From assembly GCF_025965855.1 (NCBI RefSeq), contig NZ_JAOPWB010000301.1:1-63955 (forward strand): DNA of 63,955 nucleotides. Direction: 5' to 3'. A program made the translations under genes and the position numbers. Source of the DNA: Mycobacterium sp. GTDB taxonomy: Bacteria; Actinomycetota; Actinomycetes; Mycobacteriales; Mycobacteriaceae. Of this stretch, positions 40,614 to 49,968 are shown in pieces. The notes beneath the pieces are model-generated. The model worked only from the letters and a program-made list of their open reading frames with translations. It was not told where the DNA came from and did no database searches. Numbering within the stretch: the stretch's first letter is position 1; each line of letters opens with the position of its first letter.

Positions 40614-42080
40614 ATGCAGAGCGCGAAGCGCGATGAGGAGGAGCCGGCCAATCGGCTATGGCAGACCATCCCCGAGATGGTCTTGAGCGCGGCGGACCGC
40701 TTCGGCGACGCGGAAGCAGTCGTCGACGGTCCGCTGCGCCTCACCTTCACCGAAGTTGCCGAGCGGATTCGTTGCGCCGCAGGCGCATTCGCCGACCTCG
40801 GCATCGACAAGGGTGACCGAGTCGCGATCTGGGCGCCCAACTCGGCCGAGTGGATCATCGCGGCGTTCGGACTGCTCACCGCGGGCGGCGTGCTGGTGCC
40901 GGTCAACGCCCGGTTCAAGACCGAAGAAGCCGGTGACATCATCGCCCGCAGCGGAGTGAAGGCCGCCCTGGTGCAGAAGGGATTTCTAGGCCAGGACTAC
41001 ACCGCGCCGGCGGGGATACCGGTCATCGACCTGAAATCCGACTTCCTTTCCAGCGGTTCGCCGTTCGAGCGGGCGATGAGCGGCGGCGAGATCTCGGACA
41101 TCATCTTCACCTCGGGCACGACCGGCCGCCCGAAAGGCGCGATGATGAATCATCGTCAAACGCTGCGGATGTACGAGGAGTGGGCGACGCTCGCCGATCT
41201 GCGCGAGGGTGACCGTTACTTGCAGATCAACCCGTATTTCCACACGTTCGGCTTGAAGGCGGGACTCATCACGTCCTTCCTGCGCGGCGCGACGATGCTG
41301 CCAGTCGCGGTGTTCGACGTCGACATGGTGATGGATCTCATTGCGCGCGAAGGCATCACGATGCTTCCTGGGCCGCCTACGCTGTACCACTCGCTGCTGA
41401 CCGTTCGCGACAAGACCAAGCTGTCGACTTTGCGGGCCGGCGTGACCGGCGCCGCCGACATCCCCGTCGAACTGGTCCGCCGCATACATAGTGAACTGCC
41501 GTTCCAGACGCTGATGACCGGATACGGGCTCACCGAGGCCGGCAACGTGACGCTGTCCCGCCCCGGTGATTCCTTCGAGGACGTGGCCACCACCGCGGGC
41601 CTGCCCTGCGACGGGGTCGAGGTACGCATCGCCGACGACGGCGAGGTGTTGGTCCGCGGCTACGGCGTCATGCAGGGCTACCTCGACGATCCCGTCGCCA
41701 CCGCGAAGACGATCGATGCCGACGGCTGGCTGCATACCGGAGACCTGGGCAACCTGGACGACGCGGGCCGCCTGCGCATCGTCGGCCGCAAGAAGGACAT
41801 GTTCATCGTCGGCGGATTCAACGCGTATCCGGCCGAGATCGAAGGCTTCCTGATAAACCACCCGGCCGTCGCGCAGGCGGCGGTCATCGGTGTTCCCGAC
41901 GAGCGGCTCGGACAGGTGGGCAAGGCCTTCGTCGTCACCAAGGCCACGGTTTCGGAAGACGATTTGCTGGCGTGGTGCCGGGAGCGGATGGCAGGATTCA
42001 AAGCGCCGAGATCCATCCAGTTTCTCGACGAGTTGCCGCTCAACGCCACCGGGAAAGTGATGAAGGACCAACTCCGTTGA
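40614..42080 (+). CDS. fadD: Fatty-acid/aryl-CoA ligase (FadD type)
   Basis: This 488-residue ANL-family adenylating enzyme has the P-loop FTSGTTGRPKGA (about 163-174), the A5 motif GYGLTEAG, the hinge GWLHTGDLGNLDDAGRLRIVGRKKDMFIVGGFNAYPAEIE and the catalytic lysine in NATGKVMKD near the end. It activates a carboxylic acid to its CoA thioester via an acyl-AMP. It follows the amidohydrolase by 24 bp and is coupled to the next small protein. Its place just before the decarboxylase matches M. tuberculosis fadD16 (Rv0852), but I cannot confirm orthology. Confidence 0.9.
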   Translation: MQSAKRDEEEPANRLWQTIPEMVLSAADRFGDAEAVVDGPLRLTFTEVAERIRCAAGAFADLGIDKGDRVAIWAPNSAEWIIAAFGLLTAGGVLVPVNARFKTEEAGDIIARSGVKAALVQKGFLGQDYTAPAGIPVIDLKSDFLSSGSPFERAMSGGEISDIIFTSGTTGRPKGAMMNHRQTLRMYEEWATLADLREGDRYLQINPYFHTFGLKAGLITSFLRGATMLPVAVFDVDMVMDLIAREGITMLPGPPTLYHSLLTVRDKTKLSTLRAGVTGAADIPVELVRRIHSELPFQTLMTGYGLTEAGNVTLSRPGDSFEDVATTAGLPCDGVEVRIADDGEVLVRGYGVMQGYLDDPVATAKTIDADGWLHTGDLGNLDDAGRLRIVGRKKDMFIVGGFNAYPAEIEGFLINHPAVAQAAVIGVPDERLGQVGKAFVVTKATVSEDDLLAWCRERMAGFKAPRSIQFLDELPLNATGKVMKDQLR

Positions 42081-42703
42081 ATAACAGCGACATTCACTCG
42101 ATGGTGATAGCATCGGACTATCGCGTCCCGGATCCGACCCGAGTGTGGCCGCTGCTCGAGCGCAACAAGGCAGCGCTCGCCGACATCGGCGCCCACCACG
42201 TGCTGGTGTACACATCCACCCACGACCACGGCCGCGTGCTGGTGATGATTGGGGTGCACAGCCGCGAGCCCATCGTGGAACTCCTGCGCTCGCGGGTCTT
42301 CTTCGATTGGTTCGATGCCGCCGGCGTCGAGGACATACCCGCCGTCTTTGCCGGCGAGATCATCGACAGGTTTCTTCCGGAGCCGCCGCGGGCAGCGGGG
42401 GCGCCCGGCGTGGTGGTCTGCGCGATCGCCTCCGTCGAGGACGTGTCGACCCTGACAGCGGGGGTCCGCTCGGCGATGGACAGGTTCACCGCGGCCGGCA
42501 TCCGAAAGACCTGGATCTTTCAGGCTTTTGACGATGAGCACGAGGTTCTGATTTTGCAGGAGTTTCCCGACGAGGAGGGCGCGCGGCGGTGGATCCAACA
42601 TCCCGACGCGGCGGCGCACTGGATGTCGGGGGCGGGCGTCGGTGCCTACCCGCCGCTGTTCGTCGGCCGGTTCTTCGACATGATGCGCGTCGAGAGCGAC
42701 TGA
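42077..42703 (+). CDS. Unknown protein with two repeated alpha/beta (dimeric-barrel-like) halves
   Basis: Two starts are possible: TTG at 42077, overlapping the ligase stop (TTGA) with AAGGA upstream, or ATG at 42101 (200 residues) without a ribosome site. The overlap favours the TTG. The protein has two similar halves: HHVLVYTSTHDHGRVLVMIGVHSREPIVELLRSR, then an RKTWIFQAFDDEHEVLILQEFPDEEGARRWIQHP stretch, each resembling a ferredoxin-like barrel module. I do not recognise a named family. Its place between ligase and Bfd-type ferredoxin suggests the same operon. Confidence 0.65.
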   Translation: MNNSDIHSMVIASDYRVPDPTRVWPLLERNKAALADIGAHHVLVYTSTHDHGRVLVMIGVHSREPIVELLRSRVFFDWFDAAGVEDIPAVFAGEIIDRFLPEPPRAAGAPGVVVCAIASVEDVSTLTAGVRSAMDRFTAAGIRKTWIFQAFDDEHEVLILQEFPDEEGARRWIQHPDAAAHWMSGAGVGAYPPLFVGRFFDMMRVESD

Positions 42704-42712
42704 GACCGCCCG

Positions 42713-42898
42713 ATGTTCGTGTGCCTGTGCAACGGCGTCACCAGCCAGACGGTGGCCGAGGTCGTGACGGCCGGGGCGTCGACCACCAACGACGTCGCCC
42801 AGGCTTGCGGCGCGGGCGCCGATTGCGGGCGCTGCCGACGCACCGTCCAGGCGATACTGCGCTCATCAACCCCGGACCGTTCGGCGCACCCGATTTAG
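42713..42898 (+). CDS. bfd: Bacterioferritin-associated ferredoxin-like (2Fe-2S) protein
   Basis: This 61-residue protein has the Bfd [2Fe-2S] ligand pattern C4-x-C6 ... C38-x-x-C41 and the helical motif TSQTVAEVVTAGASTTNDVAQACGAG. Bfd normally reduces bacterioferritin to release stored iron; no bacterioferritin gene is adjacent. BFD-like domains also serve as small electron carriers. It ends the rightward unit and stops 6 bp before the end of the convergent decarboxylase gene. Confidence 0.88.
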   Translation: MFVCLCNGVTSQTVAEVVTAGASTTNDVAQACGAGADCGRCRRTVQAILRSSTPDRSAHPI

Positions 42899-42904
42899 GC
42901 TCGC

Positions 42905-44581
42905 TCAGCGGCGCGCGTTGCCCTCCGGCGACATGGGTCCGACGAGTTGACCGAGCAAATGCGGGATCTCCAGCCGCGGCAAGACCACCTCGACGAAGAC
43001 CATGCGGTCCTGATGCTTGGCCGCCGCGGTGAACGCGTCGTCGAGTTCGCCGTAGGTCTGCGCCCGGAACGCCAGGTGATTGGCCACCCCCAGCGCGTGG
43101 GGGATCTCGGTCCAATTCCAGCCCACAATGTCGTTGTAGGGGGCCGTCTTTCCGTGAATTGCCCGTTCGACGGTGTAGCCGTCGTTGTTGACCACCACGA
43201 TGACCGGGGATAGCCCTTCGCGGGAGAAGGTGCCGAGTTCCTGCACGGTCAGTTGCGCGGCGCCGTCGCCGATCAGCAACACCGTCCTGCGGTCGGGATG
43301 CGCCACCGCGGCGCCGACCGCGGCCGGCAACGTATAACCGATTGAACCCCAAAGCGGTTGACCGATGAAGGTGACCCCGTGCGGCAACCGGTGATCCGCC
43401 ATGCCGTAGAACGACGTGCCCTGATCAGCCAGCACCACATTCCCCGGTGTGAGCGCGACGCAAAGCCGGTCCCACAACATCTGTTGGGTAAGTGGTTGAT
43501 CGCGCGCCGGGGGCGGCGGAAGGGGCTCGGCCGGCGGGGAGGCCACGGGGGGCGAAGTGATCCCGCGCCGGGTCAGGATTGTGGCCAGCGCCTCCAACGC
43601 GGCCCCCATCTCCATCGGCGCGAAAACCTCACCGGCCACACTGCTTTGGTACTGTCCGACGTCGATGGTCCGCGCCGGGTCGATCCGCTGGCTGAAGAAG
43701 CCGCTGACCATGTCGGTGAACACCACCCCCGCGGTCACCAGCACCGGCGCGTCCTCGATCGCGGTGCGCACCCATTCGGCGCTGGCCGAACCGGCGTAGA
43801 TTCCAAGGAAATTGGGGGAGCTCTCGTCGAGCAGGCTCTTTCCCCACATCAACGTCGCGTGCGGCACCACGTCCGCCGCCAGCAATGCCTCGAGCTCTTT
43901 GACGGTCTGCAGGCGGTGCACCAGCAGGTCGGCGAGCACGGTCAGCTGATGGTCGCCGATGAGTTCGGCGGCGGCCTCGACGAACAGCGACAGCGCGCGG
44001 GGGCTGGTGCCCCCGGTGTAGCGGGGCAGCGGCGCGTCCGTCGGTTCGGTGGGGAAGCGCGCCACGTCGGTGGACATCAGTATGTAGCCCGGCCGCTTTT
44101 GTTCGCGCACCTCGGACAGGACCCGATCGATCTCTCTGCACGCGGTGGCCGGCATGAGATTAGCTTGGGCGCAAGTGATTTCGCGGCTGATCCGAAAGAA
44201 ATGCTCGAAGTCCCCGTCGCCGAGCGAATGATGCAGCGCACGCCTGGTGCCCTGTGCGTCTTTCGACGGGCCACCGACGATGTGCACGACGGGCACGTGC
44301 TCCGCGTAGCTGCCGGCGATGGCGTTGGCCGCCGAGAGTTCGCCCACCCCGAATGTCGTTACCACAGCTGACATTCCGCGCAGACGTCCGTACCCGTCGG
44401 CTGCGTAACCGGCGTTGAGCTCGTTGGCGCTGCCCACCCACCGAATGGTCGGATGGGCGACGATGTGATCCAAAAATTCCAGGTTATAGTCGCCGGGAAC
44501 GCCGAAGATCTCGGAAACGCCGAGTTCGGCGAGGCGGTCCAACAGGTAGTCACCGACGGTGTAGACGAGGGGATCAGTCAC
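42905..44581 (-). CDS. kdc: Thiamine diphosphate-dependent 2-keto acid decarboxylase
   Basis: A GTG at 44581 gives 558 residues, close to the M. tuberculosis enzyme Rv0853c; the longer frame to 44941 overlaps a divergent gene and is rejected. [29 protein letters not shown] with the ThDP-activating glutamate in [16 protein letters not shown], the HH pair in RRALHHSLG and the ThDP-binding [15 protein letters not shown] segment ([11 protein letters not shown]) are all present. It would decarboxylate branched-chain or aromatic 2-keto acids to aldehydes. It is convergent with the Bfd gene and divergent from the SRPBCC gene at 44648. Confidence 0.92.
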   Translation of the reverse strand: MTDPLVYTVGDYLLDRLAELGVSEIFGVPGDYNLEFLDHIVAHPTIRWVGSANELNAGYAADGYGRLRGMSAVVTTFGVGELSAANAIAGSYAEHVPVVHIVGGPSKDAQGTRRALHHSLGDGDFEHFFRISREITCAQANLMPATACREIDRVLSEVREQKRPGYILMSTDVARFPTEPTDAPLPRYTGGTSPRALSLFVEAAAELIGDHQLTVLADLLVHRLQTVKELEALLAADVVPHATLMWGKSLLDESSPNFLGIYAGSASAEWVRTAIEDAPVLVTAGVVFTDMVSGFFSQRIDPARTIDVGQYQSSVAGEVFAPMEMGAALEALATILTRRGITSPPVASPPAEPLPPPPARDQPLTQQMLWDRLCVALTPGNVVLADQGTSFYGMADHRLPHGVTFIGQPLWGSIGYTLPAAVGAAVAHPDRRTVLLIGDGAAQLTVQELGTFSREGLSPVIVVVNNDGYTVERAIHGKTAPYNDIVGWNWTEIPHALGVANHLAFRAQTYGELDDAFTAAAKHQDRMVFVEVVLPRLEIPHLLGQLVGPMSPEGNARR

Positions 44582-44647
44582 AAGCACGACGGTACGCCCG
44601 GTCGAAACCATTCCGGCCGACACGCCGTTTCGCCTATCGTGCGGGCC

Positions 44648-45091
44648 ATGGCAATCAAAGAATCCCGCGACATCGTCATCGAAGCCGGCCCCGAGGAGAT
44701 TCTGGGCGTCATCGCCGATTTCGAAGCGATGCCCGAATGGTCGGACCCCCACCAGAGTGCGGAAATCCTCGAGACCGGGGACGACGGGCGGCCCAGCAAG
44801 GTGAAGATGAAGGTCAGGACCGCGGGCATCACCGACGAACAGGTGGTCGCCTACACGTGGAGCGGCAATGACGTGAGCTGGACGCTGGTCAGCTCCGGCC
44901 AGCAGAAGTCGCAGGACGGCAAATACACCTTGGTTCCTCAAGGAGACGCGACCCTGGTCAAGATGGAGATCAGCGTCGACCCGAACGTGCCGCTGCCCGG
45001 CTTCGTGCTCAAACGGGCCGTCAAGGGGACGATCGATTCCGCGACCAAGGCGCTGCGCGAGCGGGTGCTTCAGGTGAAGAAGGGCAAATAG
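44648..45091 (+). CDS. SRPBCC-fold protein, first of three paralogues
   Basis: The ATG at 44648 gives 147 residues; earlier frames overlap the divergent decarboxylase. The pattern [36 protein letters not shown] matches polyketide-cyclase/START-like SRPBCC proteins, which bind hydrophobic ligands in a helix-grip fold. Position and sequence correspond to Rv0854. Two paralogues lie at 46235 and 46694 with the racemase-type gene between. The ligand is unknown; a role near lipid CoA metabolism is suggested by context. Confidence 0.88.
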   Translation: MAIKESRDIVIEAGPEEILGVIADFEAMPEWSDPHQSAEILETGDDGRPSKVKMKVRTAGITDEQVVAYTWSGNDVSWTLVSSGQQKSQDGKYTLVPQGDATLVKMEISVDPNVPLPGFVLKRAVKGTIDSATKALRERVLQVKKGK

Positions 45092-45096
45092 TCACG

Positions 45097-46176
45097 GTGA
45101 CGAGCGGGGGTCCCCTGGCCGGGGTGCGGGTGATCGAACTCGGCGGCATCGGACCGGGTCCGCACGCCGGGATGATGCTCGCCGACCTGGGTGCCGATGT
45201 GGTGCGGGTGCGGCGCCCCGGCGGCGTGGCGATGCCGCCCGAGGACCGCGACCTGCTGCACCGCGGAAAGCGGATCGTCGACCTGGACGTCAAGTCGCAG
45301 CCTCAGGCGCTGCTGGAGCTGGCCGGCAAGGCCGACGTGCTGCTCGACTGCTTCCGGTCCGGCACCTGCGAGCGGCTCGGCATCGGTCCCGAGGACTGCG
45401 CGGCGGTCAATCCGCGGCTGATCTTCGCGCGGATCACCGGCTGGGGACAGCACGGCCCGGTAGCGCAGACGGCGGGACACGACATCAACTATTTGTCGCA
45501 GACCGGCGCGCTCTCGGCGCTCGGGTATCGGGACCGGCCGCCGATGCCGCCGCTGAATCTGGTCGCCGACTTCGGCGGCGGTTCGATGCTGGTGCTGCTG
45601 GGCATTGCGGTCGCGCTGTACGAACGGGAACGGTCGGGCAAGGGCCAGGTCATCGACGCCGCGATGGTCGACGGGGTGAGCCTGCTCGCCCAGATGATGT
45701 GGACCATGAAGTCGACCGGTGCGCTGCGCGACGAGCGGGAATCTTTCCTGCTCGACGGCGGGGCCCCCTTCTACCGGTGCTACGAGACCTCCGACGGCAA
45801 GTACCTGGCCGTCGGCGCCATCGAACCGCAATTCTTCGCGGCGCTGCTGACCGGGCTCGGCCTGTCGCCCGATGAAGTGCCCAGTCAGCTCGACATCGGC
45901 TCGTACCAACGGATGTACGACGCCTTCGCGACGCGCTTCGCCAGCCGGACCCGCGACGAATGGACGGAAATTTTCGCGGGCACCGACGCGTGCGTCACCC
46001 CGGTGTTGACCTGGAGCGAAGCCGCCACCAACGACCATTTGAAGGCTCGGTCGACGGTGATCAACGCCCACGGCGTCGAACAGGCCGCTCCCGCGCCGCG
46101 CTTCTCCCGAACTCCAGCCGGCCCAGTCGGGCCGCCGCCCGCCACAACCACACCGCTTGACGAAATCGGCTGGTAA
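45097..46176 (+). CDS. far: Alpha-methylacyl-CoA racemase-type CoA transferase family protein
   Basis: This 359-residue class III CoA-transferase-fold protein begins 5 bp after the SRPBCC gene. GVRVIELGGIGPGPHAGMMLADLGADVVRV and the GHDINYLSQTGALSALG segment, with catalytic His and Asp side by side, mark the AMACR subgroup, which epimerises 2-methylacyl-CoA. The gene corresponds in position to far (Rv0855). It would help in beta-oxidation of methyl-branched chains such as sterol side chains or pristanate. Confidence 0.9.
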   Translation: MTSGGPLAGVRVIELGGIGPGPHAGMMLADLGADVVRVRRPGGVAMPPEDRDLLHRGKRIVDLDVKSQPQALLELAGKADVLLDCFRSGTCERLGIGPEDCAAVNPRLIFARITGWGQHGPVAQTAGHDINYLSQTGALSALGYRDRPPMPPLNLVADFGGGSMLVLLGIAVALYERERSGKGQVIDAAMVDGVSLLAQMMWTMKSTGALRDERESFLLDGGAPFYRCYETSDGKYLAVGAIEPQFFAALLTGLGLSPDEVPSQLDIGSYQRMYDAFATRFASRTRDEWTEIFAGTDACVTPVLTWSEAATNDHLKARSTVINAHGVEQAAPAPRFSRTPAGPVGPPPATTTPLDEIGW

Positions 46177-46234
46177 GTAGAGATTTACGGCGAACACCGT
46201 CCGCGCGTGGGTCGCTGGGGTTAGTTTGTCATCA

Positions 46235-46690
46235 GTGGCTGTAAAAGCATCACGGGAATTTGTCGTTGACGCGCCGCCGGAAGTGGTCATGGACGCGCTG
46301 ACAGATGTCGGCGTCCTTTCATCGTGGTCGCCGCTACACAAACACGTCGAAGTGATCGACCGTTATCCCGACGGCCTGCCCCATCATGTCAGGGCCACGA
46401 TCAAGATTCTGGGGCTCGTCGACAAAGAGATCCTGGAATATCACTGGGGTCCCGACTGGGTCGTGTATGACGCCAAGGGGACCGCCCAACAGCATGGGCA
46501 GCACGTCGAGTACAACCTCAAACCCGAGGGTCTCGACAAGACGCGCGTGCGTTTCGACATCACCGTCGAACCGGCGGGGCCCATTCCCGGATTCGTCGTC
46601 AAGCGGGCCACGGAAAACGTTCTCAACGCCGCGGTGAAGGGGCTCAGCGAGCTGGTGACGGGCGGTGGGGAATCGGGCGGTGCGACTTAA
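46235..46690 (+). CDS. SRPBCC-fold protein, second paralogue
   Basis: A GTG at 46235 (151 residues) is preferred over a TTG at 46226 because the adjacent paralogue starts the same way (VAVKASREFVVDAPPEVVMDAL against VAVQASSEIVIDAPPEVIMEAL). It is a START/cyclase-like ligand-binding fold and corresponds to Rv0856. It is separated by 3 bp from the next paralogue, so the two form a recent tandem duplication. No catalytic residues can be assigned. Confidence 0.87.
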   Translation: MAVKASREFVVDAPPEVVMDALTDVGVLSSWSPLHKHVEVIDRYPDGLPHHVRATIKILGLVDKEILEYHWGPDWVVYDAKGTAQQHGQHVEYNLKPEGLDKTRVRFDITVEPAGPIPGFVVKRATENVLNAAVKGLSELVTGGGESGGAT

Positions 46691-46693
46691 CTA

Positions 46694-47140
46694 GTGGCCG
46701 TACAAGCGTCGTCGGAAATTGTCATTGACGCGCCCCCGGAAGTGATCATGGAGGCGCTCGCCGACATGGACACCGTGCCGTCGTGGTCCGCGGTGCACAA
46801 GAAGGCCGAAGTCATCGACACCCATCCCGACGGGCGACCGTGCCACGTCAAGGTGACGATCAGAGTGATGGGCATCATCGACACGCAGTTCCTCGAGTAC
46901 CACTGGGGTCCGGACTGGATGGTGTGGGATGCCAAAAAGACCATCCACCAACACGGCCAGCACGGCGAGTACAACCTGACCCGCGAGGGGGATGACAAGA
47001 CCCGGGTGCGATTCGGCATCACCGTGGAACCATCCGCGCCACTGCCTGAGTTCTTGATCAACCGGGCCCGCAAGAAGATCTTGCATGCCGCGCTGGAGGG
47101 CCTTCGGAAGCGGGTTATGGGCCCCGGCCCGGCTACGTAG
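46694..47140 (+). CDS. SRPBCC-fold protein, third paralogue
   Basis: This 148-residue protein starts at a GTG three bases after the second paralogue. Shared segments with it are IDAPPEVIMEALADM, EYHWGPDWMVWDAKKTIHQHGQHGEYNL and the TRVRFGITVEPSAPLPEFLINRARKKILHAA end. It corresponds to Rv0857. The last 8 bases overlap the convergent dapC gene. The tandem pair may form dimers or bind related ligands; this is not shown by the sequence. Confidence 0.88.
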   Translation: MAVQASSEIVIDAPPEVIMEALADMDTVPSWSAVHKKAEVIDTHPDGRPCHVKVTIRVMGIIDTQFLEYHWGPDWMVWDAKKTIHQHGQHGEYNLTREGDDKTRVRFGITVEPSAPLPEFLINRARKKILHAALEGLRKRVMGPGPAT

Positions 47141-48314
47141 CCGCTCGGTTCCGCAGCGCGGCCAGTCGCCTGATCGCCTCGTCGAGGGTGTCGTCGCGTT
47201 TGCAGAACGTGAAGCGCACCAAGTGATTCCACACGTCGGCGTGGGGTGCCGCAGGATCGCAGAACGCCGACATCGGGATCGCCGCCACGCCGACCTTCAC
47301 CGGGAGCGCAGCGCAAAAGGCGGCGCTGTCGTCGTACCCGAGCGGGCGTGGGTCGGCGCACAGGAAATAGGTGCCGTCGCTGTCGTGCACCGCGAAGCCG
47401 ATCTCGGTCAGCCCGGCGGCCAGCCGGTCCCGCCTTGCCTGCAACGAGCGCCGAAGCTCGCCAACCCAGGCGTCCTCGGTGTCCAGCGCGAGAGCCACCG
47501 CGGGCTGGAACGGGGCGCCGCCGACGTAACTCAGATACTGTTTGGCCGCGCGCACCCCGGCGATGAGTTGCGATGGGCCGCAGGCCCACCCGATCTTCCA
47601 TCCGGTGCAGTTGAACATTTTGGCCGCGCTGGAGATGGTCACCGTGCGCTCGGCCATGCCGTCGAAGCCTGCCAGCGGGACATGGCGGTTGCCGTCATAC
47701 ACCAGGTGTTCGTACACCTCATCGGTGATCACCAAAAGGTCGGCGGCCACCGCGATCTCGGCGATGGCCGTGAGATCCGACGCGCTCAGCACCGTGCCGG
47801 TGGGGTTGTGCGGCGAGTTGACGATCAGCGCGCGGGTCCGCGGCGTCACCGCCCGCCGCAGAGCGTCGGCGTCCAGCGCGAAGCCGCGGCCATCGGGCAC
47901 CAGCGGCACGGCCACCCGGTGCGCGCCGGCCATCGCCACCACCGGCGAGTAGGAATCGTAGAAGGGTTCGATGAGGATCACCTCCGAGCCCGGCTCGATC
48001 AGCCCGATCACCGCCGCGGCGATGGCTTCGGTGGCCCCGACCGTCACCAACACCTCGGTGTCGGGGTCGTAGTCGATGCCGAAGTGCCGCCCGCGATGGG
48101 CGGCGATGGCCTGGCGCAGCGGTGCGATGCCGATGCCGGGCGGGTATTGGTTGACGCCGGCGGCGATGGCGTCCTGCGCGGCTTTCAGCAATGCGGGGGG
48201 CCCGTCCTCGTCGGGGAAGCCCTGGCCGAGGTTCACCGCGCCGATCCGCGCGGCCAGGGCCGACATCTCGGCGAACACCGTGGTCGCGTACGGCCGCAGT
48301 CGCGACACCGTCAT
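47133..48314 (-). CDS. dapC: N-succinyldiaminopimelate aminotransferase (DapC)
   Basis: The ATG at 48314 gives 393 residues; the open frame beyond it is not supported. It is a class I/II fold-type I PLP aminotransferase: NLGQGFPDEDGPP, NSPHNPTGTVLSA (Asn/Asp cofactor contacts), ITDEVYEHLVY and the PLP lysine in SSAAKMFNCTGWKIGW, with a final arginine in VRFTFCK. In M. tuberculosis the syntenic Rv0858c acts in the succinylase branch of lysine/diaminopimelate synthesis. Substrate assignment rests on that synteny; other aminotransferase activities are possible. Confidence 0.88.
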   Translation of the reverse strand: MTVSRLRPYATTVFAEMSALAARIGAVNLGQGFPDEDGPPALLKAAQDAIAAGVNQYPPGIGIAPLRQAIAAHRGRHFGIDYDPDTEVLVTVGATEAIAAAVIGLIEPGSEVILIEPFYDSYSPVVAMAGAHRVAVPLVPDGRGFALDADALRRAVTPRTRALIVNSPHNPTGTVLSASDLTAIAEIAVAADLLVITDEVYEHLVYDGNRHVPLAGFDGMAERTVTISSAAKMFNCTGWKIGWACGPSQLIAGVRAAKQYLSYVGGAPFQPAVALALDTEDAWVGELRRSLQARRDRLAAGLTEIGFAVHDSDGTYFLCADPRPLGYDDSAAFCAALPVKVGVAAIPMSAFCDPAAPHADVWNHLVRFTFCKRDDTLDEAIRRLAALRNRAAT

Positions 48315-48752
48315 GGTGGTTGAGCTTAAGGCCGGGAAAGATGCGCGCCGCTGCCCGGCGTGGGGCGGAGGGCCCAGCTCGCGGGCAGAGCCGGGCATTC
48401 GAGCCTTGGGACGCTTTGTCACACCTGCCACATTGGCCCCTGGCCTGAGGAACACCTTTTGGTGCCCGCCTACGCGCGACAATGACCTGACACTAGAGTC
48501 GTGTCGCTATGAGGTGGGCAGTTTGTGCACCGACCGCCGCAGAGACTCGAGAGACTGATGTGGCGACCGCAGCTGGCCGCACATTCGGCGGTGTGCCGGC
48601 GGCCGGCCGCACACTTGGGTGCGATCCCCGCACGCGCTGACCAGCGACATCCCGCCCAACCAACAGGTTGGCCGGGGGCCCTGTTAGGGTGCTGGTACTG
48701 GACCTAGTGTTAAAGACGGATCCGAACCCCCATTTGTGAAGAGGAAGCCGAC
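48315..48752. other. Intergenic region between dapC and fadA
   Basis: The 438 bases separate two divergent genes and hold no convincing gene; a 60-codon frame (48525-48707) is cysteine/arginine-rich and looks random. A GTTAGGGT element (about 48683) and TAGTGTTAAAG (48705) near the fadA start may be promoter parts. AGAGGAAG precedes the fadA ATG. No palindromic operator was seen. Confidence 0.5.
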
Positions 48753-49964
48753 ATGTCCGAAGAAGCCTTCATCTACGAGGCCATCCGCACACCGCGCGGG
48801 AAGCAGCGCAATGGATCGCTGAACGAGGTCAAGCCGCTGAACCTGGTCGTGGGCCTGGTCGACGAGCTGCGTAAGCGCAACCCCGACCTCGACGAGAACC
48901 TGATCAGCGACATGATTCTCGGCGTGGTCTCACCGGTCGGCGACCAGGGCGGCGACATCGCCCGCACCGCGGTGCTGGCGGCCGGGCTGCCCGAAACCAC
49001 CGGCGGTGTGCAGCTCAACCGGTTCTGCGCCTCGGGTCTGGAGGCGGTCAACACCGCCGCCCAGAAGGTGCGATCCGGCTGGGACGACATGGTGCTGGCC
49101 GGCGGTGTGGAGTCGATGAGCCGCGTCCCGATGGGCTCCGACGGCGGCGCCTGGGCGACCGACCCCGAGACCAACTACCAGATCGGCTTCGTGCCGCAGG
49201 GCATCGGCGCCGACCTGATCGCCACCATCGAGGGTTTCTCCCGCGACGACGTCGACGCCTACGCGCTGCGCTCGCAGCAGAAGGCCGCCGAGGCCTGGTC
49301 GGGCGGCTACTTCGCCAAGTCAGTTGTGCCGGTGCGCGACCAGAACGGCCTGGTGATTCTCGACCACGACGAGCACATGCGGCCCGACACCACGATGGAG
49401 GGCCTGGCTAAGCTGAAGACGGCCTTCGACGGCGTCGGCGAGATGGGCGGCTTCGACGACGTGGCGCTGCAGAAGTACCACTGGGTCGAAAAGATCAACC
49501 ACGTCCACACCGGCGGCAACAGCTCCGGAATCGTCGACGGCGCCGCGCTGGTCCTCGTCGGTTCGGAGGCGGCGGGCAAGTCGCAGGGGCTGACCCCGCG
49601 GGCGCGCATCGTGGCCACCGCCACCAGCGGCGCGGACCCGGTCATCATGCTCACCGGCCCCACCCCCGCCACCCGCAAGGTGCTGGACCGGGCCGGACTG
49701 ACGATCGACGACATCGACCTGTTCGAACTGAACGAGGCGTTCGCGTCGGTCGTCCTGAAGTTCCAGAAGGACCTCAAAATCCCGGACGAGAAGCTCAACG
49801 TCAACGGTGGCGCCATCGCGATGGGCCACCCGCTGGGCGCCACCGGCGCCATGATCACCGGCACCATGGTCGACGAACTCGAGCGCCGCAACGCGCGTCG
49901 CGCGCTGGTCACGCTGTGCATCGGCGGCGGCATGGGTGTCGCCACCATCATCGAGAGGGTTTAA
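48753..49964 (+). CDS. fadA: Acetyl-CoA acyltransferase (beta-ketothiolase) FadA
   Basis: This 403-residue thiolase has the acyl-accepting cysteine C92 in [13 protein letters not shown], the histidine motif [18 protein letters not shown] and the second cysteine in LCIGGGMG. It catalyses the last step of beta-oxidation. It lies 4 bp upstream of fadB, and the pair corresponds to Rv0859-Rv0860, which make the alpha2beta2 trifunctional enzyme in M. tuberculosis. The N-terminus ([17 protein letters not shown]) is standard. Confidence 0.96.
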   Translation: MSEEAFIYEAIRTPRGKQRNGSLNEVKPLNLVVGLVDELRKRNPDLDENLISDMILGVVSPVGDQGGDIARTAVLAAGLPETTGGVQLNRFCASGLEAVNTAAQKVRSGWDDMVLAGGVESMSRVPMGSDGGAWATDPETNYQIGFVPQGIGADLIATIEGFSRDDVDAYALRSQQKAAEAWSGGYFAKSVVPVRDQNGLVILDHDEHMRPDTTMEGLAKLKTAFDGVGEMGGFDDVALQKYHWVEKINHVHTGGNSSGIVDGAALVLVGSEAAGKSQGLTPRARIVATATSGADPVIMLTGPTPATRKVLDRAGLTIDDIDLFELNEAFASVVLKFQKDLKIPDEKLNVNGGAIAMGHPLGATGAMITGTMVDELERRNARRALVTLCIGGGMGVATIIERV

Positions 49965-49968
49965 GACC

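Noticed and set aside
42905..44941. Longer N-terminus for the 2-keto acid decarboxylase
   Set aside because: The extension overlaps the divergent SRPBCC gene at 44648 and does not match the family's N-terminus; the GTG at 44581 fits better.
48525..48707. 60-codon frame in the dapC-fadA gap
   Set aside because: Arg/Pro/Trp-rich with no homology-like pattern and no ribosome site.
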